64,000 nucleotides of DNA, from contig KV454011.1 of the NCBI GenBank assembly GCA_001661245.1, positions 734,348 to 798,347 on the forward strand, read 5' to 3'. Under the pieces are notes generated by a model that was not told where the DNA came from, did no database searches, and was given only the letters and a program-made list of their open reading frames with translations. A program made the position numbers and the translations under genes. Origin of the DNA: Pachysolen tannophilus NRRL Y-2460 (Eukaryota; Ascomycota; Pichiomycetes; Alaninales; Pachysolenaceae). Below, one piece after another: positions 1 to 8,488 of the stretch (position 1 is the stretch's first letter; each line of letters starts with the position of its first letter).

Positions 1-29
1 TTTGAGAGCACGTTTTTAATGTGGTTGTG

Positions 30-68
<39 letters not shown>

Positions 69-578
69 GCTTTAAATTTCACTTCCTTTTTTTTTAAGGG
101 CAAAACAATGTCAAAGTCAAATTGTTCTCCCAGGAACTGGAATATATTAAGTAAGTAAGTGGTGGTGATACAATTATCACATAACTTTTCCATTAAACCT
201 ATATTAGTCTTTATACTTTTTTTCGTACTTTATGTAGAACCTGAATTAAAAAGAAAAACCATTGCTTTGAATGGATTGCTGCTGCTGCCTTTGCACACTT
301 TATTTCTTTTATTTTATATATTTTTGCCACAATATTTTTTGAAAACGCTCAATTTGGAAGGGTAAGAGGGTCTCTGCGGCGCAGCCCATTAGGAGCCCAT
401 TAGATGCCCGCCAGTAGTTATAAAGAGCAGCAATCTATATAATCTGAAAGAAGACTATTATCATCATTATTATATATATATATTCTATATTTATATAATT
501 GAATCCTCATTCTAATAAATTGTTTAATAAAAGATTAATTGATTTATTGAAAAGAAATAAAGAAATAAAGAAAGAAAA
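1..578. other. Intergenic, left edge
   Basis: No supported gene. It starts with a T run at 33-67. A short open frame at 159-365 is hydrophobic, low in complexity and lacks family features, so I do not call it. The last 60 bases before the RRM gene start are A-rich (AAAGAAATAAAG repeats), typical of a yeast 5' leader. A TATATATA tract at about 472-482 could serve as a TATA element for the RRM gene. Confidence 0.5.
33..67. repeat. Poly(T) tract
   Basis: Uninterrupted run of 35 T. Homopolymer tracts of this kind are common between genes here and are prone to length error. Confidence 0.9.
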
Positions 579-1391
579 ATGTCATCTACTATTATTGCTT
601 CTAACATTCCGTTAGAGATTACTGAAGCTAAATTACAAGAATTTTTTTCATTTTGTGGTAAAATTAAGTCAATTTCTGTTATAGATAAACAAGATAATTC
701 AAAATCAGCTAAAGTTGAGTTTGAAAATGCAGCAGCAGTTTCTACTGCTCTTTTATTAAATGGTGCTGAATTGGGTAGTAATGCTATTGTTGTTGTTGAG
801 GACGGTGCTTCAAAAGCTGTGACTGGATCATCTGCAATTCCTACTGGTGCTGTTAAGGATGCTCCTCCAGCTTATGGCTCCTCTGTTGGACAACAAGATT
901 TTACAAGTGGATCAGTTGATGATATGGCTGATGTTTCTCAGGAGGATAAACCAAAATCTGCTATAATTGCTCAGTATTTATCCCAAGGTTATGTGTTATC
1001 CGATCAATTAGTAGAAAAAGCAGTTGCATTTGATAAAGAACATGGTTATTCAACAAAATTTAAAGATTTTCTTGGAAATTTAGATGAAAAATTTCATATT
1101 CAAGATAAAAATAATCAAATTGTTTCTGATGCTAATGAAAGATTTCATTTGGAAGAAAATTTAAATAAGGGGAAATCTTCATTAGAATCTTATTTTGATA
1201 GATTTAAACAGGATAAGTATGGTTCTAGAATTCATAAGTTTTATACAGATATTGTTAAAGATACAAAAGATGTCCATGAAGAAGCAAGAAGATTAGCTGA
1301 ATTGAAAAAACAAGACTTGCAACAGAGACAACAAGGTGGCGCTCTTGTCGACCAAACTGTTTCAAGCACTGAACAGAATGTTAACCAATAA
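579..1391 (+). CDS. RRM-domain protein, fission-yeast Vip1-like
   Basis: A 270-residue protein with a single N-terminal RNA-recognition motif at about residues 4-75: the beta1 strand reads TIIASNIPLEIT and the RNP1-like strand SAKVEFENAAA. The RRM is followed by a low-complexity linker and a charged helical region rich in Lys and Glu (residues 125-255). Single-RRM proteins with a helical C-terminus that binds no other recognised domain are known in fungi as Vip1-type proteins. RNA targets and role are not known to me. The ATG at 579 sits in an A-rich context and no in-frame upstream ATG competes. The gene is convergent with the DUF3445 gene that ends at 1665. The family call is good; the function is inferred only from the RRM. 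Confidence 0.8.
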   Translation: MSSTIIASNIPLEITEAKLQEFFSFCGKIKSISVIDKQDNSKSAKVEFENAAAVSTALLLNGAELGSNAIVVVEDGASKAVTGSSAIPTGAVKDAPPAYGSSVGQQDFTSGSVDDMADVSQEDKPKSAIIAQYLSQGYVLSDQLVEKAVAFDKEHGYSTKFKDFLGNLDEKFHIQDKNNQIVSDANERFHLEENLNKGKSSLESYFDRFKQDKYGSRIHKFYTDIVKDTKDVHEEARRLAELKKQDLQQRQQGGALVDQTVSSTEQNVNQ

Positions 1392-1664
1392 TTTACAAAA
1401 AAATGAGTTATTGAGTTACACTTTTTTTTGTATTTTTAGTTCATATGGTCTTGTTTGGTTATTTTTATGTGTGTGTGTTGGTTTTTTTACTTTTTTATTT
1501 TTTATTTTTTGACTTGTGATATTTAGATGCTGCTATTATAAATTTTATTTTATTTTATCTTACTTTTTTTTTTTTAATTCATAATGAGCATTATCTACTG
1601 GTTTTCATACTTGCGCTATATAATTTTTTATTTTTTATTTTTTTCTATTTGATATATTCAATAT

Positions 1665-2897
1665 TTAATATTCAAATTCAAATTCGTATATTCTATCTGT
1701 AATACCGTTTGTTTCATGCTTTAAATAAGATTTTACACATTCACCCCATCTATCAACTCCTTTATAATCTCTAATTTCACCTTTAATTCCATCAATGGCA
1801 TCACATAAATCTTGTCCTAAATTTTCTTGATTTCTTATAGTTGTTAATGGAGTCACATATGTCTTAACAAGCAACATGTTAGTTCTAGTCTTTGGTAACC
1901 TTATAAACATTTGCTTTTCAGTCCTGAAAAAAACCTTGTTAAAATCAACAGTTGCTGGGTTTAATATTTTTTGTCTTGGTTGAATTGTCTTCGAACTCAT
2001 TTCATGTTCTGGATCAGTATAAGAGATAAAATAAAAAAATCTTGGAATTTTTGCAATTTGTATAAACCAATTATTTCTAACAATATATGAAGATGGTTTT
2101 AAACGATCAAAAAATTTGTTCATTGATATTTGTAATCTCAGAAAATATCCAGGAACAGGTTCATGAATTGTTGATATAGGCTTATTAAATATATCAGTAC
2201 TATCTAAACCACCAGGTGCACATATAGCACCACCTCTATGAACGTATTCATTGGGATAAACACTAGAATCATTGTTATTCTTTATTAAAAATACAAAATC
2301 TTCAGTAATTGTACAATTTAAAAGTTTAAGTAATTCATAAACTGATAATTTTAAATCTGAAATCGGTAAAAACTCTTTTCTTATCGAATTATATATATAT
2401 TCCTCCTTACCTTTAATTTGATAAAAATATTTTGGATACCGTTTTTGTAGATATACCAATACATAATGATAAAACTCTCTTATTGACTCACTAGAACTTT
2501 CATGGTAAAATATAGCAAATTCAGGACATTTTTCTGCTATTTTAGCTCTGATATTTGTCATTTTTAAATAATTTTTATCAATTATGAAAAGATCATTTGA
2601 AGGAAGATTACGTATCCCCATAGATAACCTATAATCTTTATTTTTTTGTAAAAAAGGTCTAAACACACTAGGCTCGGCTTTCTTATAATCAAAGGAATCT
2701 GGAACTGGTGTAACCTCAGGTATAGCATCATCATCAACAACATTATCATCATTTGTATATTTTGTACCTAACTTTTTTTTCTGATAAGCTTTTTTATATT
2801 GGGGTAACTTGGTTCTACAATACGGTATAAATTTATAGACCAAATACGACAAAGAGCTCACAAAGCTCAAGTATATCAATATCAAATTCATCTCCAT
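1665..2897 (-). CDS. DUF3445 / heme-dependent oxidative N-demethylase-like membrane protein, copy 1
   Basis: 410 residues. A hydrophobic segment at about residues 4-24 looks like a signal anchor. The rest matches the DUF3445 family. Signatures are MGIRNLPSNDLFIIDKNYL (about 92-110), a central WFIQIAKIPR, and the hallmark block FFRTEKQMFIRLPKT followed by YVTPLTTIR. In bacteria this family includes a heme-dependent oxidative N-demethylase acting on dimethylamine-like substrates; fungal members are barely characterised. I see no cytochrome P450 or flavin motifs. A second member lies at 6998-8209 with the same architecture, so the pair is probably paralogous, separated by CAR1, a metallothionein and MCA1. 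The start ATG GAG ATG is the first in frame. The substrate is unknown, and the heme role is inferred from the family. Confidence 0.75.
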   Translation of the reverse strand: MEMNLILIYLSFVSSLSYLVYKFIPYCRTKLPQYKKAYQKKKLGTKYTNDDNVVDDDAIPEVTPVPDSFDYKKAEPSVFRPFLQKNKDYRLSMGIRNLPSNDLFIIDKNYLKMTNIRAKIAEKCPEFAIFYHESSSESIREFYHYVLVYLQKRYPKYFYQIKGKEEYIYNSIRKEFLPISDLKLSVYELLKLLNCTITEDFVFLIKNNNDSSVYPNEYVHRGGAICAPGGLDSTDIFNKPISTIHEPVPGYFLRLQISMNKFFDRLKPSSYIVRNNWFIQIAKIPRFFYFISYTDPEHEMSSKTIQPRQKILNPATVDFNKVFFRTEKQMFIRLPKTRTNMLLVKTYVTPLTTIRNQENLGQDLCDAIDGIKGEIRDYKGVDRWGECVKSYLKHETNGITDRIYEFEFEY

Positions 2898-3126
2898 TTT
2901 CTTTTATTTATTCCATACTACAACATCACTATTACTATAATTCTAAAATTGATAAAACTCAGATAAGAAAAGAACCCATTATATATAACTAATTATTTTT
3001 TCACTATCTTCCCCGAAGAAAAAGAAAAACAAAAAAAAAAAAAAACATAATTACCAAAGGCAGAAAATGTAACATAAGAACAATAACAACAACAGCATGA
3101 TAATGTTAAGAATATTATTATTATTT

Positions 3127-4169
3127 TTATAAAAGAGTTTCGCCTAATGCACATCTTGCGATAGCACACCCTACTCTAACTGTATCGAGAACATGGGTTT
3201 CATTTAAAGCTAAAGATGGGTTAGTTTCTACAACATCTAATGCGGCTAAGTTACCAGTGGCAGCAACTTCTTCCACTATGAATAAACCTTCTCTTAAAGT
3301 TAACCCATCTTTGACAGGGGTACCTGTTGCTTGGACAAATAAAGGATCGATAGCATCGACGTCGTATGAAACATGGACTGGTCTATTATTTTCAGGATTA
3401 ATTGCTTTCAATGCCATTTCAACAACTTTACCAATTCCGTACTTGTCTACATGATACATTGAAAATGCAGTAATACCTAAATCTTTTAAAATTTTTTTTT
3501 CTCCCTTGTCAACATCTCTTAATCCAATATATGCAATTCTATCAGCACGTAAATTTGGTCTCAACCATTTGAAATGAGGCGGCCATGATTCTTTATCTAA
3601 TCCCATAACAAATGAAACCGGACAACCATGCAAGTTCCCACTTTCTGTTGTTGAAATTGTGTTTATATCCAGATGGGCATCAATCCATAAGAGACAGGCA
3701 TCTGGTTGAGCTTCGAAAAACCCACTAACTGTTCCTATTGCAATGGAATGATCACCACCAATTGTTAAAGGTAAAGTATTTTTTAAAGCAGCAGTCTTTA
3801 CAGCATCATGAATTCTTTGTGAAGCCAAACTAACCATGTTTGGTCTCTTGACAATACCATGAACATCCGACAGATCTTTCTTCAAACCTAACAAATCAAG
3901 ATCTTTTAAAGGCTCATCTATTGAAGTGGTCCAACCTAATTCTTCCAACTGTGATTGTAAACCTGCATCTAATAAATGTTGTGGACCTTCTTCAACACCA
4001 GATTTTGGTTGCCCCCCATCAAAAGGAGCCAAGATAAGTGTGATTTTTCTACTTGGATGAAACTTGTAAGAATCAACAACTATCAATTAGTTAGCATACA
4101 ACAAACTATAAGTATATATAGGTATTACCATTATTATCATTATAATTATTACTTACTTGATGTTTGCAT
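3127..4169 (-). CDS. CAR1: Arginase (spliced)
   Basis: Hydrolyses L-arginine to ornithine and urea in the cytosol, the first step of arginine catabolism. Arginase signatures are clear: [18 protein letters not shown] and the Mn-binding block [12 protein letters not shown]. The open frame alone has no ATG and begins at TTG. Reading upstream gives a short first exon at 4157-4169 (ATG CAA ACA TCA A), a GTAAGT donor, a GCTAAC branch site and a TAG acceptor, then exon 2 at 3127-4079. The intron is 4080-4156 (77 nt). The joined N-terminus [16 protein letters not shown] keeps the frame. The protein is about 322 residues, a normal family length. A CGG-N9-CCG palindrome lies about 370 bases upstream and could bind a Zn2Cys6 regulator. 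Confidence 0.95.
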
Positions 4170-4843
4170 TTTTTCTTTTCTTTTCTTTTCCTTTCTTTTT
4201 GTTTTCGTTTTTGGTTAATTTTATTATCAGACAAAATTCAACCTTCCAAGACTTAATTTAAAAAGAAATCAGATATTATTTATACTTTACAAATACTATC
4301 CATCAACTATTGGTGAAATCGGTACCTATCAACTTTAATGGAAACTATTTTAATTCCTCTACTGGGGAAATCACTTCTTTTAATTTATAGAAAAACAACG
4401 GCAACTAATAGAGAGCTCTCTTGGAGAGGAAAACAAGTACAAAATTTAAAGGGAAAAATTAAAGAGAAATCGTAAGCGACTGCAAGCGATCTTAAGCTGC
4501 CGCTGCTCACCGCCCATAAAAAAAAGCAGGTGACCGGGTACACTACCCGCCTGTCTACAAGCCAATAATATCACATAATATTAACAAGTAACACGTTTAA
4601 ATAAAATATACCCTACACTAAGCTTTTTATTAATACAACACAAACACTAAATACGTAGATAGTAATAATATATATATTTATTTATTTTTATAGATTTGAC
4701 TTATATAGATACAAGCATTGCACTTTGGCCCCAAAAAAAAACACAAAAACAAAAACAAGATTTGTGAGATTTAAATGCATAACCATAACCAAGACAAACT
4801 AAAAACAAATTTTGCTTTCACCTCTTTTTACCTCAAAATCTTT
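4170..4843. other. CAR1 upstream / metallothionein 3' region
   Basis: This 674-base stretch holds the CAR1 promoter (minus strand) and the 3' region of the metallothionein gene. It contains a pyrimidine-rich tract just upstream of the CAR1 ATG (4172-4208), a GC-richer patch at 4480-4560 with the palindrome listed separately, and AT-rich sequence near 4660-4700. No further gene is seen. Confidence 0.6.
4527..4553. promoter_or_regulatory. Inverted repeat with CGG-N9-CCG core
   Basis: CGGGTA cac TACCCG at 4535-4549 is a perfect 6-base inverted repeat. It is flanked by CAGG (4527-4530) and CCTG (4550-4553), which extend the dyad. Everted or inverted CGG triplets are the usual target of fungal Zn2Cys6 factors. 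The position, about 370 bases upstream of the CAR1 start, suits an upstream activating site. The factor is not identified. Confidence 0.45.
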
Positions 4844-5038
4844 TCATTTCTTTGAACAAGTACATGTTCCTGAACACTTGCATTCACCCTTTGTAGAACC
4901 ACATCCACATGTTGATGATTCACCTTCTGGACCATGCATGTTAGTTAAACTTCTCTTGTTGGTGGAACTGCATCCTGAACAGTTACACTTTCCTGCTTCG
5001 CAGGTACAGTTATGAGTTGAGCTACACGAGCACGACAT
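4844..5038 (-). CDS. Metallothionein
   Basis: 64 residues with 13 Cys and no aromatic residue. The Cys fall into two clusters, an N-terminal one (CSC, CTC, CNC, C; 7 Cys at residues 3-23) and a C-terminal one (CGC, CKC, CTC; 6 Cys from residue 44), joined by a Cys-free linker of about 20 residues (SSTNKRSLTNMHGPEGESST). This two-domain, CxC-rich layout is that of a metallothionein, which binds Cu(I), Zn or Cd through thiolates in the cytosol. The two-cluster layout with a linker differs from the single-cluster S. cerevisiae Cup1. The promoter carries a copper-type GCTG element and a perfect heat-shock element, which supports stress-induced expression. The ATG is unambiguous and no intron is needed. 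Confidence 0.88.
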   Translation of the reverse strand: MSCSCSSTHNCTCEAGKCNCSGCSSTNKRSLTNMHGPEGESSTCGCGSTKGECKCSGTCTCSKK

Positions 5039-5195
5039 ATTTGATTGATTGTATGATTGAAATTAATTTGATATAATTGATGTTAATCACAAACAAATAA
5101 AAATTATTAATTATAATTAAAAACACAGAAGTAAATTAGAAATAAGGAGATTACCTGTTTAATTTATACTTGTCATTTCTATTTACGTATGAGTG

Positions 5196-5205
5196 ACTTT
5201 TGCTG
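5196..5205 (+). promoter_or_regulatory. Copper-responsive (Ace1/Amt1-type) element candidate
   Basis: ACTTTTGCTG matches the S. cerevisiae Ace1 core CTTTTGCTG found upstream of CUP1 and SOD1, except that the base after GCTG is C. It lies about 160 bases upstream of the metallothionein start. Single copy; inferred from the motif and its position. Confidence 0.4.
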
Positions 5206-5214
5206 CCGGATTTT

Positions 5215-5227
5215 TTCGAGAAACTTC
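5215..5227. promoter_or_regulatory. Perfect three-unit heat-shock element
   Basis: TTCGAGAAACTTC fits TTCnnGAAnnTTC exactly, the minimal high-affinity Hsf1 site. It lies about 177 bases upstream of the metallothionein ATG and next to the copper-type element. Yeast CUP1 is known to be activated by Hsf1 through such a site, so a conserved dual control is likely. Confidence 0.6.
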
Positions 5228-5330
5228 TGCCAAATTTACGTGCCCGATAAAAGTTCGCTTTGATCGAGCTATGAGCAAAATTGTGCACAATGCGCACTAC
5301 TTGTGTTACTCATAGCCCGTACGAGAGTAC

Positions 5331-5375
5331 CAGTACCAGCAGCACCAGCAGCACCAGCAGCACCAACAACAGTTA
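5331..5375. repeat. CAG/CAC trinucleotide-rich tract
   Basis: Imperfect tandem array of CAG and CAC/CAA triplets directly downstream of the MCA1 stop codon (5413). It is probably transcribed as part of the MCA1 3' UTR. On the MCA1 strand it reads as GCTGCTGGT units. Confidence 0.7.
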
Positions 5376-5412
5376 CGGCAGTTACAGTAGCAATAGCAAT
5401 AACAGAGCTATA

Positions 5413-6693
5413 TCACATTACAAACTGCAAGTTCATGTCAATAGGATGAGATGAAGAAAGCTGAGGTTTTTGAGTATACTTTCCAACCATTAAATTTCTC
5501 ATATTGTTCAACAATGTTAGATAACTTTGTTGGGGTTGTTGTGACAATGTAGTGATAAAACTCCATGACATTGCTCCCGTGGCCATTCCATTGACAGCAG
5601 AGTCTGCACTTGTTTGAGAATCTTTACATCCACTTATTGATATGACATCAGCTGGGGAAAATTTTCTTTGGCGAGTTACTTCAGTAGCATTAGAATTACT
5701 ATTTGTAAATTTGTTGAAAACATCTGATACAGAACTGAAAACTCCAGTAATGTTTCCATTTGCATAATTCATAGCAGCAGACATTGCACCAGAACCAGCA
5801 TCTTTCCACAAGTTTGGTTCTTTAACAATACCTTTTGTAGAGTAAACGTAAGGAAGATCTAACGCTGTTCCTGAATGACATGAATCGTACAAGGCAGTTA
5901 ATCTAATTCCAGGAGCTAGAGGTCTAACCATAATGTCATGCATCTCGTCATCAATAATCATTCCTGCAGTTTTAAAATCAACAGGGTAAATTGTATCGTC
6001 ATATCCACTTTCTTCATCTCCATCCAAATCTTTAGTGGTCCCCCCATGACCAGAATAATGGAAAAACAATGAATCATTTGGTTGGGCTCCATTAACTAAC
6101 CAGTGCATCGCCCTTATAATATTTGCCCTGGTTGGTATAGAAATCGGATTTCTTTGATCATCTGTTAAAATAACCATATCTTCGATTTTGTAACCATAAT
6201 TATTTATCAAAAAACTCGACATATTTCTTACATCGTTAATACAACCTTTTAATTCATTACTAGTACCAAAATAATTTATACCAATAAGTAACGCTTTTTT
6301 CTTACCAGTACAATTAGAGTATTGGAATGTCATATTTGAATTTTGTCCAAAACTTTGAGGTGCACTAGAAGGTTTTGGTGGTGCCCCAGGTGGTCTCTGA
6401 AATTGAGTCCTTGAAGCATCTATCCCATTACTGGCAAAATGATTAGGTTCCCCATAATGCTGTTGCTGCAGTTGTGCAGAAATCGGCCTTCCAGGCGGAG
6501 GCCTATACTGCTGCTCTTGAACATATTGAGGAGGTGGTGGAGCTGGAGGTCTGGAATAACTTTGATATTGGTACTGTTGCTGAGGTGGAGGACCTGCTGG
6601 CCTTGCATACTGCTGTTGTTGCAGTTGTTGCTGATCGTAAGCCTGACCACCAGGATATTTTCTATAATTATGGTTTATCTGTCCTGGATACAT
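5413..6693 (-). CDS. MCA1: Metacaspase
   Basis: 426 residues. Ca-dependent Arg/Lys-specific cysteine peptidase of the caspase-like fold (type I metacaspase), involved in protein quality control and stress-induced death in yeasts. Residues 1-115 form a Q/P/Y-rich prodomain with prion-like composition. The peptidase domain starts near [14 protein letters not shown] (131). The catalytic His is in HYSGHGG (His216) and the catalytic Cys in DSCHSGT (Cys272), both intact. The Asp-rich loop [12 protein letters not shown] is the usual metal-binding region. Length matches the family. The ATG at 6693 is followed directly by the expected MYPGQ start. The gene lies upstream of the metallothionein on the same strand. 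Confidence 0.96.
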   Translation of the reverse strand: MYPGQINHNYRKYPGGQAYDQQQLQQQQYARPAGPPPQQQYQYQSYSRPPAPPPPQYVQEQQYRPPPGRPISAQLQQQHYGEPNHFASNGIDASRTQFQRPPGAPPKPSSAPQSFGQNSNMTFQYSNCTGKKKALLIGINYFGTSNELKGCINDVRNMSSFLINNYGYKIEDMVILTDDQRNPISIPTRANIIRAMHWLVNGAQPNDSLFFHYSGHGGTTKDLDGDEESGYDDTIYPVDFKTAGMIIDDEMHDIMVRPLAPGIRLTALYDSCHSGTALDLPYVYSTKGIVKEPNLWKDAGSGAMSAAMNYANGNITGVFSSVSDVFNKFTNSNSNATEVTRQRKFSPADVISISGCKDSQTSADSAVNGMATGAMSWSFITTLSQQPQQSYLTLLNNMRNLMVGKYTQKPQLSSSHPIDMNLQFVM

Positions 6694-6997
6694 TAAGGTA
6701 ATCTCTTTCTATCAAAAATAATATTGAATTAAGAATCAATTGATTTAATAATAAAAGAATAACTTATATGATTCAAGTTATAATTTAATCTGCTAGCCGC
6801 TTAAACTTGATTTTATTTTGATTCAATTGCTTCTAAAAACAAAACAAAAAAAAAAAAAAAATCAAATTCCGATAACAATTCCGAGGTAGGATTCGGTCGG
6901 TTGTTTGGTCGGTCAATAAGTCCGTGTGACTTGAAAAAGACTTTATTCACTCTGGATTATCTGTCTATATATTGTTCTATTTGTATTTTATATTTAG
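6694..6997. other. MCA1 promoter region
   Basis: 304 bases between MCA1 and the second DUF3445 gene, both on the minus strand. It holds a TAGCCGCTT element (6794-6802) shared with the next promoter downstream, and a GGTCGGT-containing patch at about 6895-6918 with the short word repeated. No gene seen. Confidence 0.5.
6794..6802. promoter_or_regulatory. TAGCCGCTT element (MCA1 promoter)
   Basis: The 9-mer TAGCCGCTT lies about 100 bases upstream of the MCA1 start and recurs in reverse orientation at 8374-8382, upstream of the neighbouring DUF3445 gene. GC-rich words stand out against this AT-rich background, so a shared factor is possible. Confidence 0.35.
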
Positions 6998-8209
6998 TTA
7001 TCTGGTAAAGACGAAATCTTTAACTTCAGTTGTAGCTCCATTAGATTGTCTTTTCATATATGCCTTTACAGCCTCCCCCCATTTAATTTTGTTTTTGTAT
7101 ATTGCTAAATCATCCGGTAATCCATCGATTGCATTACATAACACTTCACTCATATTTTCTTCTTCTCTTAATTTTATCAATGGAGTGAAATAAGTCTTTA
7201 TTGACATGACAACCAGCTTTGTTTTAGGTAATCTTGTTAAAACTTGTCGTTCAGATCTTAAAAAGACTTTATTAAAATCCAAAAATTCCGGTTTTAATTT
7301 TTCGATTTTGGAAATATCTTGACCCGGTTTACCATGATTCAAACCAAGATCATGAATTTTATCATGGGTTTGTATGGACCAATTATTTCTAACCACGTAC
7401 TGACTTGAGTTAATTCTATTGAAAAATTTATTCATTGCTAATTGTAATTTTTCAGTATATTGTGGTACCGGTAAATGTATTGAAGTAAGTGGGCTTCCTA
7501 ATAATTTTTTAGGATTGAAACCTGCTGGGAATAAGAAATTCCCACCTCTCAAGATATATTCTTCATCTTTTTCATTTTTTAAAAGAATAACAAAATCATC
7601 TTCAATGTTTCTACCTAAAATGGATAATAAATCTATAACATCATCAACAGAATTTGATTTCTTGGGGAAACTTTCTTCTCTAATTTGGTTATAAACAACC
7701 CCTTCACTCTTTTCATGAAAAATCATTGGATATCTTTTAACCAAGAAATCAACCACATAATCGTACCACTCTCTTATAGCAGGATGACAAACTGCTTCAC
7801 AAAATACAACTTGATCTCTGTTTTCTTCAAGCAAAGTAGCTCTTACATTGGTCTTTATCAAGTATTTTTTATCAATTATAAAATGATCCTCAGCTTCTAA
7901 TCTTCTAATTGCCATTGTCATCTTATAAGTACCATTTTTCATTGGTCGATATTTTACTTCTTCCTCTTGTTCCCAATCAAAGTCGGGATCTACCGCTGTA
8001 ATATTAGGAGCCTCGTATAGTTTTGATTGGTATAGCAATCCAGACAGTTCGTGTGAGTTCTTTCTGCTACTGCTACTAATACTACCACATAAACGATTCC
8101 ATATTTTGAAGCATACAATAATCAAAGTCGGTATAAGCAAAACTTGAATCGCAATTGCAAAAATATTTGATAAAATAAAGTTTTTATTACTCTCCCTAAA
8201 ATTGGGCAT
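6998..8209 (-). CDS. DUF3445 / heme-dependent oxidative N-demethylase-like membrane protein, copy 2
   Basis: 403 residues with the same plan as the protein at 1665-2897: a hydrophobic segment near residues 12-35, then MAIRRLEAEDHFIIDKKYL, an Asn-Asn-Trp-Ser-Ile-Gln block, and the family hallmark FLRSERQVLTRLPKT followed by YFTPLIKLREE. Here the hallmark is closer to the family form (ERQ rather than EKQ). The pair differs most in the membrane segment and linker, so the duplication is not recent. Probably an ER or other endomembrane oxidoreductase facing an unknown amine substrate; that is inferred from the family only. The ATG at 8209 is the first in frame. Its promoter (8210-8488) carries GCGGCT repeats. 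Confidence 0.75.
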   Translation of the reverse strand: MPNFRESNKNFILSNIFAIAIQVLLIPTLIIVCFKIWNRLCGSISSSSRKNSHELSGLLYQSKLYEAPNITAVDPDFDWEQEEEVKYRPMKNGTYKMTMAIRRLEAEDHFIIDKKYLIKTNVRATLLEENRDQVVFCEAVCHPAIREWYDYVVDFLVKRYPMIFHEKSEGVVYNQIREESFPKKSNSVDDVIDLLSILGRNIEDDFVILLKNEKDEEYILRGGNFLFPAGFNPKKLLGSPLTSIHLPVPQYTEKLQLAMNKFFNRINSSQYVVRNNWSIQTHDKIHDLGLNHGKPGQDISKIEKLKPEFLDFNKVFLRSERQVLTRLPKTKLVVMSIKTYFTPLIKLREEENMSEVLCNAIDGLPDDLAIYKNKIKWGEAVKAYMKRQSNGATTEVKDFVFTR

Positions 8210-8342
8210 ATCTAATCTAAATTATATAACTTAAAACCAAAAAATGGACAATAATTACAGATATTATAGTATTTATATTTTTTCACAAGACCGTTGCAAT
8301 TCTTAACTAATCAAAAGATAAGTAAAAGATAAAGGGAGATGC

Positions 8343-8383
8343 GCGGCTGTTTGAGCCGCTCAAGTTTTGGCGCAAGCGGCTAA
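8343..8383. promoter_or_regulatory. GCGGCT inverted repeat plus third copy
   Basis: GCGGCT (8343-8348) and AGCCGC (8354-8359) form a perfect inverted repeat with a 5-base spacer. A third copy, AAGCGGCTAA, follows at 8374-8383. They lie about 135-175 bases upstream of the DUF3445 start at 8209. It could alternatively act as a 3' hairpin for CQD1, which ends at 8489. Confidence 0.4.
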
Positions 8384-8488
8384 CATTTTGGGACATTATT
8401 ATTATTAGTACTTATTATTACATAGTTTTTTAGCATCTATAAATTCTATAAAAGGGATTTATTGTCATAACTGGTAGAACATTTTAGT

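Larger units (their letters stand above)
5039..5412. other. Metallothionein promoter and MCA1 3' region
   Basis: 374 bases. The half nearer the metallothionein holds the heat-shock and copper-type elements. The part next to MCA1 is a CAG/CAC trinucleotide-rich patch lying in the MCA1 3' region. No gene seen. Confidence 0.6.

Noticed and set aside
6895-6918. Repeated GGTCGGT words near MCA1 as a mobile-element end
   Set aside because: Only a short word repeat, with no inverted termini or target duplication.
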